From JAIQFL01 sp035295745 (GTDB taxonomy: Bacteria > Acidobacteriota > Terriglobia > Bryobacterales > Bryobacteraceae), in NCBI GenBank assembly GCA_035295745.1, contig DATGIL010000106.1, forward strand, positions 1 to 64,000: a DNA stretch of 64,000 nucleotides, given 5' to 3'. The notes under the pieces are model-generated. The model made no database searches, was not told the origin of the DNA, and saw nothing but the letters and a program-made list of their open reading frames with translations. The position numbers and the translations under genes are program-made. Positions 25,099 through 34,363 of the stretch are shown piece after piece. Within the stretch, counting starts at the first letter, position 1. Each line of letters begins with the position of its first letter.

Positions 25099-28000
25099 AT
25101 GAAAACGCGCTTTGCTTCCGCCGTTTTTTTTCTTTCCGCGTTAGCCTTCCCCGCTGGCGCCCAAATTGCAACGACAACCTCTCTCGTCGGCACAGTAACC
25201 GACGCCAGCGGTAAGACTGTTCCCGGCGCTAAAGTTACCGCCGTGAACAGCGGTACCCACGACGCCTATACCGCCATCACCTCGGAACAGGGTTACTACA
25301 ATCTCCAATTCGTCGCAGTGGGCGACTACAACATCCAAGTCGAGCATCCCGGGTTTGAGATCACGAGGGTGACTCGCGTCCACGTCGACATCAACCAGGT
25401 AGTCCGCAACGATGTCACTTTGAAGATCGGCAACGTCGTGGAATCGGTCACCGTGCAGGCAACCGCCAGCGCCATCAAAACCGACGACGCCACCGTCTCG
25501 GAAGTCATCAGCAACGTCGCCGATTTGCCTCTGAGCGGGCAGGCCGGCCGCGACCCTATGGCAATCGCAATCACTACGCCTGGCGTTCTGCAAGGAACCA
25601 AGTCAGCCGCTACCGGAACTCCGCCGGGCGAGGACTTCAACGGCGCCGGTACTCGCGAAATCCAGAACAGCATGTCGCTCGACGGCATCAGCATCATGAA
25701 TAACCTGATTACCACCACGCCCACCCGGCCCATGGTGGAATCGGTGCAGGAGGTTGAGGTCCAGACTGGAACTTACTCTGCACAATATGGGGCATACCTG
25801 GGTGTGCACATTAATATGGTGACCAAGTCGGGCACCAACCAGGTACATGGAGCGCTGGTGGAGTTCTTCCGCAACCAGGTGCTGGACGCGCGCAACTTCT
25901 TTACCTTGCCGACACCGGCGAATCCCACCGCCGCCAAGCCACCGCTGCGGCAGAACCAGTTCGGCTTCGAACTCGACGGGCCGGTCTACATCCCCAAACT
26001 TTACAACGGCAAAGACAAGACCTTCTTCATGGCATCTTATGAAGGCTATCGCCTGGTGCAGCAGGCGACCTCGCTGTCCACGTCGATGCCGGCGGCGTTC
26101 TTCACCGGGGATTTCTCTGCGGTCCCGGCGGGCAGTATTACCGGCGGCGCGATCAAGGATCCGTTGAACGGCAACACGCCGTTTGCGGGCAACATCATTC
26201 CCGCTTCGCGCATTTCGCCGATCGTGCTGAAGCTGCAGCAATATTATCCTGGGACGAACTTGCCGGGCCTTGCGAGTAACTACTCCGTCCCGGTGCCTAC
26301 CACTATCACTACAAACCAGACGGTGGACCGCATCGACCAGAACATCGGAGACCGCATCCGGCTGTATGCGCGCGCACATTATCAGAGCGAGTCGGTATTC
26401 GCGGGAAGCGCAATTCCAATCAACGCCAGCACCGTACCGGTCACCACTACCAACTACACGCTGGGGTACACGCATACGCTGACGCCGAACCTGGTGAACG
26501 ATTTTCGCGTGGGCCGCTTCTTTCTGAACACAGCGACCCTCAACCCCTTCGCCAGCGCCAACCAGACGAGCGTCGGCACCAGTCTGGGAATCGCTGGCTT
26601 TAACGGCGACTCAGCGTACAACAATCCCGGCATCCCCGACTTCAACATTACGGGATTCAACGGCCTTAACAACGCCAGCAGCAACTGGTATCAGAACGAC
26701 AGCACGGTACAAGTGTCGGAGCAGATCAGTTGGAGCCACGGCTCGCACAACTTCATGGCGGGCGCCGAGTTTCGCAGGCTGGCAACCGGGCGCGCCGCAG
26801 TCAACAGCGCGCGCGGCACCTTCACGTTCAACGGGACGCTCACCGGATACGCGCCCGCGGACTTCATTCTCGGGGTGCCGCAGTCATTTGCTACGCCCGG
26901 ACCAGAAGTACGAGGCCGAGTGGCGGAATGGCGCGACGGCTTCTTCTTCCTCGACAAGTGGCAAGTATCGCGCAAGCTCACTTTGAACTACGGAATCCGC
27001 TACGAACTGCCGACGGTGGCCTACACCATCAACGGCATCGCCACGGAACTGAATCCGACTCAGACCGCTCTGGTGGGAGGTACTCCGGGCTACCACTTCA
27101 CCGCGCCCAACCATAAAGATTGGGCGCCACGTCTGGGCCTTGCGTATCGATTCAACGAGAAGACCGTATTCCGGGCCGGCGGCGGCATCTACTACAATCC
27201 CAATCAGACCAACAGCTACACCTTCCTGAACACGAATCCGCCCTACACCACGATCCTGACCTGCACCTATTCCTCCTCGTCCGGGCTCACCGTGCCGACC
27301 TTAACCAACCCATTCTCGGCGGGAGTTTGCCCGTCGGCGCCTACGGCAGGCACCATCGTCACGGATCCCTATCATCAGCCGACCGCGCGCATGAACCAGT
27401 GGAGCGCCGGACTGGAGCGCCAGGTTTGGAACGGCGGCGGCTTCGAGTTGCAATACCTCGGGTCGCACTCGTATCACCTGGACCGCAGTTACTACAACAA
27501 CACGCCTCTGCTGCCGGGTCCCGGCGCGGTCAACAGCCGCCGCCCGAATCCGCTGTTCGGCGTGATCCGCACCATCAACACCGACGAGATCGCGAACTAC
27601 GAGAGCCTGAGCCTGATCTACCGCCAACGCCTGGCGCGCGGACTCCAAGTGCTCGCCAGCTACACCTGGTCGCATACCCTGGACGTCTCGACCGATTCCA
27701 ACGGCGGCGGCGCGCCGATGGATCCGTACCTGTGGAAGCTCGACTACGGCAATTCCAACTGGGACGTCCGTCATCGCTTTGTGGGCACTTTCGTTTACGA
27801 CATACCGTTCTTCGCGGTATCCAATCCGGTGCTGAAGGGCATCTTCACCAAGTGGCAGGGCAACGGAATCATCACCCTTCAAACCGGCTTCCCGTTCAAC
27901 GTCTCCACCGGGACGGACACGGCGAATACCGGCGCCGGCGGCACGTACCGGCCGGACTGGGTGCATCAGCCAAGCGACAACTGCGGACGCGGGCACCTGG

Positions 28001-28311
28001 TGGGATGTATCGATGCGACAGCTTTCACGGTGCAGGATCTCTACCCGATCGTGCCGACGAACTTCGCGTATGGTAGCGCCGGCCGCAATCTGTTACACGG
28101 CCCAGGCGCGGAGACTTTCAATCTCTCCTTGTTCAAGAATTTTCCGATCAAGGAGCGGTTGAAATTCCAATTCCGCGTCGAGACGTTCGCCCTTTTCAAT
28201 CACACCAACTTCAATAATCCCGCGGCGACATTGGGCACCTCGTCGTTCGGGAATATTACGAGCGCGAGTGGGAATCGGAATATTCAATTGGGGGCAAAGT
28301 TGCAGTTCTGA
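25099..28311 (+). CDS. Oar-like TonB-dependent outer-membrane receptor
   Basis: 1070 residues from the ATG at 25099 (signal peptide FASAVFFLSALAFPAGAQ). Residues about 25-110 are a carboxypeptidase-regulatory-like domain (GTVTDASGKTVPGAKVTA), then a TonB plug (VQEVEVQTGTYSAQYG ... VNMVTKSGTN-like) and a long beta-barrel ending in an outer-membrane signature (LGAKLQF). In Acidobacteria this family takes the place of SusC-type transporters for glycans or peptides. Its last 56 bp are also the coding end of nagA on the other strand. The substrate is unknown; neighbouring nagA hints at amino sugars. Confidence 0.88.
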   Translation: MKTRFASAVFFLSALAFPAGAQIATTTSLVGTVTDASGKTVPGAKVTAVNSGTHDAYTAITSEQGYYNLQFVAVGDYNIQVEHPGFEITRVTRVHVDINQVVRNDVTLKIGNVVESVTVQATASAIKTDDATVSEVISNVADLPLSGQAGRDPMAIAITTPGVLQGTKSAATGTPPGEDFNGAGTREIQNSMSLDGISIMNNLITTTPTRPMVESVQEVEVQTGTYSAQYGAYLGVHINMVTKSGTNQVHGALVEFFRNQVLDARNFFTLPTPANPTAAKPPLRQNQFGFELDGPVYIPKLYNGKDKTFFMASYEGYRLVQQATSLSTSMPAAFFTGDFSAVPAGSITGGAIKDPLNGNTPFAGNIIPASRISPIVLKLQQYYPGTNLPGLASNYSVPVPTTITTNQTVDRIDQNIGDRIRLYARAHYQSESVFAGSAIPINASTVPVTTTNYTLGYTHTLTPNLVNDFRVGRFFLNTATLNPFASANQTSVGTSLGIAGFNGDSAYNNPGIPDFNITGFNGLNNASSNWYQNDSTVQVSEQISWSHGSHNFMAGAEFRRLATGRAAVNSARGTFTFNGTLTGYAPADFILGVPQSFATPGPEVRGRVAEWRDGFFFLDKWQVSRKLTLNYGIRYELPTVAYTINGIATELNPTQTALVGGTPGYHFTAPNHKDWAPRLGLAYRFNEKTVFRAGGGIYYNPNQTNSYTFLNTNPPYTTILTCTYSSSSGLTVPTLTNPFSAGVCPSAPTAGTIVTDPYHQPTARMNQWSAGLERQVWNGGGFELQYLGSHSYHLDRSYYNNTPLLPGPGAVNSRRPNPLFGVIRTINTDEIANYESLSLIYRQRLARGLQVLASYTWSHTLDVSTDSNGGGAPMDPYLWKLDYGNSNWDVRHRFVGTFVYDIPFFAVSNPVLKGIFTKWQGNGIITLQTGFPFNVSTGTDTANTGAGGTYRPDWVHQPSDNCGRGHLVGCIDATAFTVQDLYPIVPTNFAYGSAGRNLLHGPGAETFNLSLFKNFPIKERLKFQFRVETFALFNHTNFNNPAATLGTSSFGNITSASGNRNIQLGAKLQF

Positions 28312-29440
28312 AGACCTCGCGGCCGGACACCCACGTCGAGATCATCTCGACGTGGGATGTCCGCTCGTCGAAGCGAAACTGCACGAAATCGGCGCGCTCT
28401 CCAGACTCTAATCCGCGCATTCGGCCAGCGATTGCAGCTGCGCGCGCGGCATTCGTAGTCGCCATGCGAACCGCATCCTTTAGCGAGATCCCAGCCAACC
28501 TCACCACGTTCCCGATCGCGCGATCCATGCGCAGCGCACTGCCCGCCAGGCGATCCTGACCTGCCAGCACCACACGCCCGTCCGCCGTATGATCGACTTC
28601 CTGTTCACCGAGCCGGTAGCGCCCGGGCGCGGAGCCGGCAGGAGCGACCGCATCCGTCACCAGCACCGATCGCTCGATGCCCTTCGCCCGCAGCGCCACC
28701 TTGACGAAGCTGGCGTCCAGATGGATGCCATCGACGATGAAGTCGGCCATGAGGCGGTCGTCTGCGAGCTGATCCCAGATGTAATTAGGATGGCGCCGCA
28801 GTACGAAATGAGCTCCGTTTCCGAGGTGCGTGGAGAGCGTCGCGCCCGCGCCGACGGCATCGGCGATTTGTCCGGCACTCGCCTGCGTATGACCGATTGC
28901 CACGACTGCGCCGGCCGCCGCCACCTTCTCGATAAAGGCAGGCGCTCCCGGCCATTCCGGCGAAAGCGTCACGATGCGAACACGATGCTGAGTGGCATCC
29001 TGCCATCGCTGAAACTCGTCGAAGTCCGGCGGCCGCACCCACCGCCTTGGATGGGCGCCTCGAGGGCCGTCCTCCCCACTGATATAGGGGCCTTCGACGT
29101 GGAGCCCTTCGATCGAATCACCTTCCGGCAGCGAGTCTTTGGCCTGCGCGAGGTTTCGCAGCGCGCCTTCCATATCCTCCGGGGAGCCCGTGATCACGGT
29201 CGGATAAAAGCGCGTCACACCGGTGCGATAAAGCACATGGATGGAGCGCGCGATCTCCGCGTGCGAAGTTCCCGGATGATTGTAATCGACTCCCGCGAAC
29301 CCATTTACCTGAAGATCGATCCAGCCGGGTGCGATGTATTCATCCTTCTGCGTGGCCGCAATTGCCACCGACGAAATCGAATCGGTGAACGCAATTTCGA
29401 TGGTGTTTCCGGCCAGAAGGCCCCGGCCCGTGATCTTCAT
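28256..29440 (-). CDS. nagA: N-acetylglucosamine-6-phosphate deacetylase
   Basis: 394 residues from the ATG at 29440 (another ATG at 29449 adds three). Amidohydrolase-fold motifs are complete: GWIDLQVNGFAG, HVEGPYIS (metal Glu), GHTQAS, STHLGNGAH, DGIHLD and the catalytic Asp in VTDAVAPAG. The enzyme removes acetate from GlcNAc-6-P in amino-sugar catabolism. The last 18 or so residues, after VSGREVF, run antisense through the end of the receptor gene and are probably an extension due to loss of an earlier stop. A large palindrome lies inside the coding sequence at 28324-28363. Confidence 0.93.
   Translation of the reverse strand: MKITGRGLLAGNTIEIAFTDSISSVAIAATQKDEYIAPGWIDLQVNGFAGVDYNHPGTSHAEIARSIHVLYRTGVTRFYPTVITGSPEDMEGALRNLAQAKDSLPEGDSIEGLHVEGPYISGEDGPRGAHPRRWVRPPDFDEFQRWQDATQHRVRIVTLSPEWPGAPAFIEKVAAAGAVVAIGHTQASAGQIADAVGAGATLSTHLGNGAHFVLRRHPNYIWDQLADDRLMADFIVDGIHLDASFVKVALRAKGIERSVLVTDAVAPAGSAPGRYRLGEQEVDHTADGRVVLAGQDRLAGSALRMDRAIGNVVRLAGISLKDAVRMATTNAARAAAIAGRMRGLESGERADFVQFRFDERTSHVEMISTWVSGREVFRTATLPPIEYSDSHSRS
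28324..28363. terminator. 40-nt palindrome, possible bidirectional terminator
   Basis: Arms CGGACA-CCCACGTCGAGAT and ATCTCGACGTGGG-A-TGTCCG pair over 13 plus 6 bp with a one-base bulge and a one-base centre. It starts 13 bp after the receptor stop codon but lies within the nagA reading frame (residues HVEMISTWVSG). No U-tract follows on the plus strand, so a Rho-independent role is not certain. Confidence 0.5.
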
Positions 29441-29685
29441 CCAACACATCCCGAACGCGATGTTTTATTCACAACTTTGCCACACGCGTTGGATCGTAAG
29501 TGCAAGCACCCATTGCGCCAGAAACTTGTTGAAAAGGAGTACGGGAATCGCAGATCGGTGTGGATTTCGCGCGCTGCTCGCGCTAAAAAGAGAGAGTCCA
29601 TCAAATGGCTGCGCAGCCGGGGTGGCAAATCTCGGGGGAGGTAGTCATCCGGCTGCGTAGACCTCATCGAAGCAAAACTGCCGCG

Positions 29686-30630
29686 CTATACCTGCGCGGT
29701 CTGGCGCGCATGAACCGGCGAAAGCCAGCCGTGCGTATCGGGCCGCGTGCCGTTGATGATCCCGAAGAACTCCTTCTGCAACTGCTCGGCGATCGGACCG
29801 CGTCGTCCCTTACCGATCGTGATGCGATCGATCGACCGGATCGGGGTGATCTCCGCGGCCGTCCCCGAGAAGAAGACTTCGTCGGCGATATACAGCATCT
29901 CGCGCGGAACGATCGTCTCCACCACTGGAATGTCGAGTTCGCGCGCCAGGGTCAGGATGCTATCTCGCGTGATTCCGGGCAGAACTGAAGCACCCAGAGG
30001 CGGCGTATGGATTTTGCCATCGCGGACCAGAAAGATATTTTCGCCCGAGCCCTCACTCACGTGGCCGGCGGAATCGAGCGCGATGCCTTCACTGTACCCG
30101 TTCGTCAACGCCTCCATCTTGATCAACTGCGAGTTCATGTAATTGGCGCCGGCTTTGGCGAGTGCCGGGAGGGTATTGGGCGCCATGCGCGTCCAACTGG
30201 AGACGCACACGTCCACCCCCTCCGCGAGCGCTTCTTCGCCGAGATACTTGCCCCAGCTCCAGCAGGCGATGTAGACCTCAATAGGATTCTTTAACGGATT
30301 GACCCCGATCTCTCCGTAGCCGCGGAAAGCGATCGGGCGGATGTAGCAGGCATCCATATGGTTGACGCGTACCAGTTCCAGCATGGCGTCGGCAAGCTCC
30401 TGGGAGGAGTAGCCTAGGTTCTCAATGCGGTAAATCCGAGCGGAATCTACCATGCGGCGAACGTGTTCGCGAAGGCGGAAGATCGCCGGGCCCGCGGGTG
30501 TGGCGTAGCATCGGATTCCCTCAAATACCGAGCTGCCATAACTCACCACGTGGGAGAGAACGTGAATGGTCGCTTCTTCCCATCGGATGAAGCGGCCGTT
30601 GTGCCAGATTTTTTCGGTGGGCGTCAACAT
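29686..30630 (-). CDS. ilvE: Branched-chain amino acid aminotransferase
   Basis: 314 residues, the normal length of class IV aminotransferases. The start IWHNGRFIRWEEATIHVLSH is the usual BCAT opening, followed by YGSSVFEGIRCY. The PLP lysine is Lys159 in PALAKAGANYMNS, and the cofactor phosphate site includes SEGSGENIF and SGTAAEITPI. It transfers amino groups between glutamate and Val, Leu or Ile keto acids. A perfect TATAAT box stands 6 nt before the ATG, so the mRNA is probably leaderless. A 236-bp gap with no clear features separates it from nagA. Confidence 0.96.
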   Translation of the reverse strand: MLTPTEKIWHNGRFIRWEEATIHVLSHVVSYGSSVFEGIRCYATPAGPAIFRLREHVRRMVDSARIYRIENLGYSSQELADAMLELVRVNHMDACYIRPIAFRGYGEIGVNPLKNPIEVYIACWSWGKYLGEEALAEGVDVCVSSWTRMAPNTLPALAKAGANYMNSQLIKMEALTNGYSEGIALDSAGHVSEGSGENIFLVRDGKIHTPPLGASVLPGITRDSILTLARELDIPVVETIVPREMLYIADEVFFSGTAAEITPIRSIDRITIGKGRRGPIAEQLQKEFFGIINGTRPDTHGWLSPVHARQTAQV

Positions 30631-30636
30631 GCGTCA

Positions 30637-30642
30637 ATTATA
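30637..30642 (-). promoter_or_regulatory. -10 box TATAAT, leaderless-type
   Basis: A consensus TATAAT on the minus strand, then TGACGC, then the ilvE ATG at 30630. It is the clearest of the leaderless-type promoters in the window. Confidence 0.5.
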
Positions 30643-30833
30643 ACGGACCACGAGAAGCAGGGGTTGAGGATCAGGATTGGGGAAGCAAGAGGCAAAGGGG
30701 CCAGGGAGTCGAGCCCTGCTCGCCGACAGTACACCAGTACCCCACATCCGGACCTATCCAAGGTTGATCTGCCCGCTCTCTTTACCCTGTGGTAAGTTAG
30801 AAACTAATTACGGGGACTGGGAGTCTAATTTGT

Positions 30834-31283
30834 ATGCGCTACTGGGCGTATTTCGCGGCCAAGTTCGTGATTGCCGGGGCGACACTCTACGGATTACTGC
30901 TGGCAGTCAGCCGGCTGGTTCCAACCCACCCAAGCCGCTTCGCCTACATCCCTCCGCGTTTCGGGTACGATCTGGGGTATACCCTCGCCGTTTTGGGATG
31001 GTTCCTGGTTTCTTCCGCTGCCTGCTACGTCATCATCTGGGATCAGCGCTATCGCTGCCGCGTCTGCCTGCGCCGGCTCCGCATGCCAGTTGAGACGGGG
31101 TCGTGGAGTTCCATGCTGCAGCTCGGACTTCCGAAAATCGAATACATCTGCCCGTACGGTCACGGCACGTTAAAGGAGGATGAATTTCAGATTTCGGGAA
31201 CGAACGCCGAGTGGACCCCGCATTCCGACGATATCTGGGAGGAACTTTGCGCGGCCAGTAAGGATCCCGGCGAGCCGTCGTGA
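30834..31283 (+). CDS. Small membrane protein with Cys pairs
   Basis: 149 residues, not recognised. Two membrane helices (FVIAGATLYGLLLAVS and TLAVLGWFLVSSAACYVIIW) are followed by a cytoplasmic or periplasmic tail with CRVCLRRL and, about 45 residues on, CPYGHG, which together could form a zinc ribbon. It overlaps the next gene by 4 bp (GTGA) and lies ahead of the penicillin-binding protein gene, so a link to envelope work is possible but only by position. Confidence 0.65.
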   Translation: MRYWAYFAAKFVIAGATLYGLLLAVSRLVPTHPSRFAYIPPRFGYDLGYTLAVLGWFLVSSAACYVIIWDQRYRCRVCLRRLRMPVETGSWSSMLQLGLPKIEYICPYGHGTLKEDEFQISGTNAEWTPHSDDIWEELCAASKDPGEPS

Positions 31284-31624
31284 ACCGTGTCCCGCGGTGG
31301 CGTCTGGCTGCTGGCTTTCTGATTCTGGCGACTCTTCTCTTCTTTCTGGCGATCTTTGCTCCGTATTATCTGCGTAACTTCGAGCTTCAGAGTTTCGTGT
31401 CAGATGTGACACAGCGTGCCGAAAACCAGACGAAGTCCGACGATCAATTGCGGACCGCCGTCACGGAAAAGGCACGTGAACTGGAACTTCCCATCTCGGA
31501 AGACGAAGTGCATGTAACCCATGGGCAGGCCGGAATGCGTATCGATATACGGTACTTTGTGAAGGTCGACCTTCCCGGGTACACCGTGAATCTCCACTTC
31601 TACCCTGGCGCTGGCAGCCGTTAG
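31280..31624 (+). CDS. Small single-pass membrane protein, 114 aa
   Basis: Not recognised. One N-terminal membrane anchor (LAAGFLILATLLFFLAIFAP) and a soluble domain of about 80 residues that is probably outside the cytoplasm, ending in mixed beta strands (IDIRYFVKVDLPGYTVNLHF). The GTG start overlaps the stop of the preceding membrane protein, so the pair is translated together. No catalytic motif is seen. Confidence 0.62.
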   Translation: MNRVPRWRLAAGFLILATLLFFLAIFAPYYLRNFELQSFVSDVTQRAENQTKSDDQLRTAVTEKARELELPISEDEVHVTHGQAGMRIDIRYFVKVDLPGYTVNLHFYPGAGSR

Positions 31625-31678
31625 GCACTTCAGCCGCACGCTCGTTTGTACCCGACGATGGGGGAACCTCGTCTCACT

Positions 31679-34312
31679 ATGAGAGAATTAAATGTAGTGC
31701 CACGAACAGTCGCCAAGCCTAAACGGGAGATGAAGGTCCGGGTCCCCACCAACAACGGCGTGGTGCGATTCCTGCTTGGGCGCGGCGGCCGGATGATGAT
31801 CCTGGCGATGGCGCTGGTGATCATCCTCGGGGTTGGCGTTTTTACATATTTCTACTATGTATACGCCCGGGTGATCGACGAAAAGTTGCGCGCCGGCCCA
31901 TTTGCCAATACTGCTAAGCTGTTGGCGGCACCCGAAGCGGTTTCGGTGGGGGATACCATCACCCCGAACGAGATTGCCGCCGAATTGCACCGCAGCGGGT
32001 ATAACGAGTCGCGGTCGAACCCCATCGGCTCCTACCAGATGCAGCCGAATTCGATCTCTGTCTTCCCGGGCAAGGAATCCTACTTCGAGCAGGAGCCCGG
32101 AGTCATCAAATTCTCCAGCGGCAAAATCTCGCAGATCATCTCGCTCCAGGACAACACCCCACGCACGCAGTACCAGCTCGAACCGCAGCTCATCACCAAC
32201 CTGAGCGGTCCGAGCCGCGAAAAGCGCCGCATGGTGAAATTCCGCGACATCCCCGAGGTCCTGGTTCAGGCGCTCACCTCAGCCGAGGATAAGCGGTTCT
32301 TCCAACATGGGGGGTTCGACCCCTTCCGCATCATCAAGTCGTTCTATGTCGATCTGAAAGAAGGACGTAACGCGCAGGGCGCTTCCACGCTGAGCATGCA
32401 GCTGGCGCGCATGTTCTTCCTGACTACGGACAAGCGTTGGAAACGCAAGCTCGCCGAAGTGATGATCACTTTGCAGCTCGAGCAGAAGCTGTCCAAGGAA
32501 GAGATCTTCGAAGACTACGCCAACCAGATCGACCTGGGATGGCGCGGGACCTACAATATTCGCGGTTTCGGACAGGCGGCGGAAGCCTATCTGGGAAAAG
32601 ATCTCAGCCAGATCAATTTGCCGGAAGCCGCCGAACTCGCGGGCATTCCTCGATCGCCTGCCAATTTCGACCCGTTCCGCCATCCCGACCGCCTCCGCGA
32701 ACGGCGGAACATCGTCCTCGGCTTGATGCGCACCAACGCCTATATCTCCGATCGCGATTACGCGCTTGCCATTGAGGCGCCCCTCACCGTGGCCAAGGGC
32801 GGAGCGCAGTCGATTGAGGCGCCTTACTTTGTCGACATGATCAACGAGATGCTGCAGGACAAGTTCCGCGAAGAGAACTTCCAAGCGAATGCGTTTCGTA
32901 TCTACACCACGCTCGACATGCGTTTGCAGCGTTCGGCAGCCGAAGCGGTGCGCCTTGGTATGCAGAACGTGGATGAGCAGATCCGCAAGCAGAAGCGATT
33001 CAAGGGCCAGACTCCGCCCGATCCGCAGGTGGCCTTGATTGCAGTCGACCCCAAGACCGGAGCGGTGAAGGCGTTGGTGGGCGGCCGCAGTTACGGCATG
33101 AGCCAACTGAACCACATCCTGGCGCATCGCCAACCGGGATCGATCTTCAAGCCCTTCGTCTACGCAGCCGCCATGGAGACCGGCGTCAACGGCAGCGCCC
33201 ACATCCTGACTCCCAGCACCATCGTGCAGGATGAGCCTACCACCTTCTGGTTCGATAACGGCCGCGCCTATGAGCCGGGCGATTTCGAAAAGAGCTACCG
33301 CGGCGACGTCACTCTGCGCGAAGCGCTGGCGCATTCGCTGAACATCCCGGCCGTCAAGGTGGCGGAGATGGTGGGTTATAACCGAGTGGTGGAGATGGCC
33401 CTTCGGGCGGGCATGAACAATGGGATTCGTCCAACTCCCGCGGTGGCCCTGGGGTCCTACGACATCACCCCGCTCGAAGCGGTCGGCGCTTATACGATGT
33501 TTGCCAATCAAGGCACTCTCGTGCGGCCGTTTTTTATCTCGATGGTACGTTCGCAGGACGGCAAGGTCCCGTATAAAGACAAGGCGGAAACCAAACGCGC
33601 GCTCGATCCGCGTGTGGCGTACCTGATGACGAGCCTGATGCAGGAGGTTCTGCGCACGGGTACTGCCGGCGGTGCTCGCGCCCACTACGGCTTCAACGTT
33701 CCGGCCGCGGGCAAAACGGGCACTTCGCGCGATGGCTGGTTTGCGGGATACACTTCGGAGCTACTCTGCGTAGTATGGGTGGGATTTGACGACAATCGGG
33801 ATCTCGAGATCGAAGGCGCCAAGTCGGCTGCTCCGATCTGGATGGAGTTCATGAAGCGCGCCCTCGATTACCGCGAGTATCGCGACACCAGACCCTTCAT
33901 CCCTCCCGACGGAATTACTTCGATCGAGATCGATCCTCTCTCCGGAATGCCGGCCACTCCGGCCTGCCCCACCACGCGGCGTGAAGAATACATCGCCGGC
34001 ACCGAACCAGTGGGATCCTGCCCGCTCCATGGTTCGGGCCGGCCAGGAACCGTCATCACCGGATGGGACACGCCTTCGGAAAAGCCGGTATCGCAACAGC
34101 AACCAACCCGCGATACCTCGCTGCGCATCAGCGGGAGTTCGGGCGACGGCACCGTCTCCAGCGGCAATGCCTCTGGGCGTCGTGCGCGCCAGGAACCGGA
34201 CCCGGGCGGAACGCAGCAGCCTGACAATGGGGACAGCAACGACCCGCAGAAGAAGGGCCTGCTGAACCGCCTGAAGAGGATTTTCGGCGGCCAGAAGAAG
34301 GACCAAAAATAG
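31679..34312 (+). CDS. Bifunctional penicillin-binding protein (class A, PBP1b-like)
   Basis: About 877 residues from the ATG at 31679 (in-frame ATG 31658 and TTG 31646 also possible). A single membrane anchor near residues 37-60 is followed by a UB2H-like segment, then the GT51 glycosyltransferase with its catalytic Glu in SAEDKRFFQHGGFD near 203, and the transpeptidase with SxxK in GSIFKPF near 488, SxN as SLN near 553, and KTG in AGKTGTSRDGW near 679. It polymerises and cross-links peptidoglycan in the periplasm. The C-terminus is a long hydrophilic, then strongly basic tail (LLNRLKRIFGGQKK), which is unusual and could bind membrane or nucleic acid. Confidence 0.94.
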   Translation: MRELNVVPRTVAKPKREMKVRVPTNNGVVRFLLGRGGRMMILAMALVIILGVGVFTYFYYVYARVIDEKLRAGPFANTAKLLAAPEAVSVGDTITPNEIAAELHRSGYNESRSNPIGSYQMQPNSISVFPGKESYFEQEPGVIKFSSGKISQIISLQDNTPRTQYQLEPQLITNLSGPSREKRRMVKFRDIPEVLVQALTSAEDKRFFQHGGFDPFRIIKSFYVDLKEGRNAQGASTLSMQLARMFFLTTDKRWKRKLAEVMITLQLEQKLSKEEIFEDYANQIDLGWRGTYNIRGFGQAAEAYLGKDLSQINLPEAAELAGIPRSPANFDPFRHPDRLRERRNIVLGLMRTNAYISDRDYALAIEAPLTVAKGGAQSIEAPYFVDMINEMLQDKFREENFQANAFRIYTTLDMRLQRSAAEAVRLGMQNVDEQIRKQKRFKGQTPPDPQVALIAVDPKTGAVKALVGGRSYGMSQLNHILAHRQPGSIFKPFVYAAAMETGVNGSAHILTPSTIVQDEPTTFWFDNGRAYEPGDFEKSYRGDVTLREALAHSLNIPAVKVAEMVGYNRVVEMALRAGMNNGIRPTPAVALGSYDITPLEAVGAYTMFANQGTLVRPFFISMVRSQDGKVPYKDKAETKRALDPRVAYLMTSLMQEVLRTGTAGGARAHYGFNVPAAGKTGTSRDGWFAGYTSELLCVVWVGFDDNRDLEIEGAKSAAPIWMEFMKRALDYREYRDTRPFIPPDGITSIEIDPLSGMPATPACPTTRREEYIAGTEPVGSCPLHGSGRPGTVITGWDTPSEKPVSQQQPTRDTSLRISGSSGDGTVSSGNASGRRARQEPDPGGTQQPDNGDSNDPQKKGLLNRLKRIFGGQKKDQK

Positions 34313-34363
34313 AGCGGCGCGTCAACGTTTCGTTCGCCAAACCGGTATAAAGTAAGGAACGGC

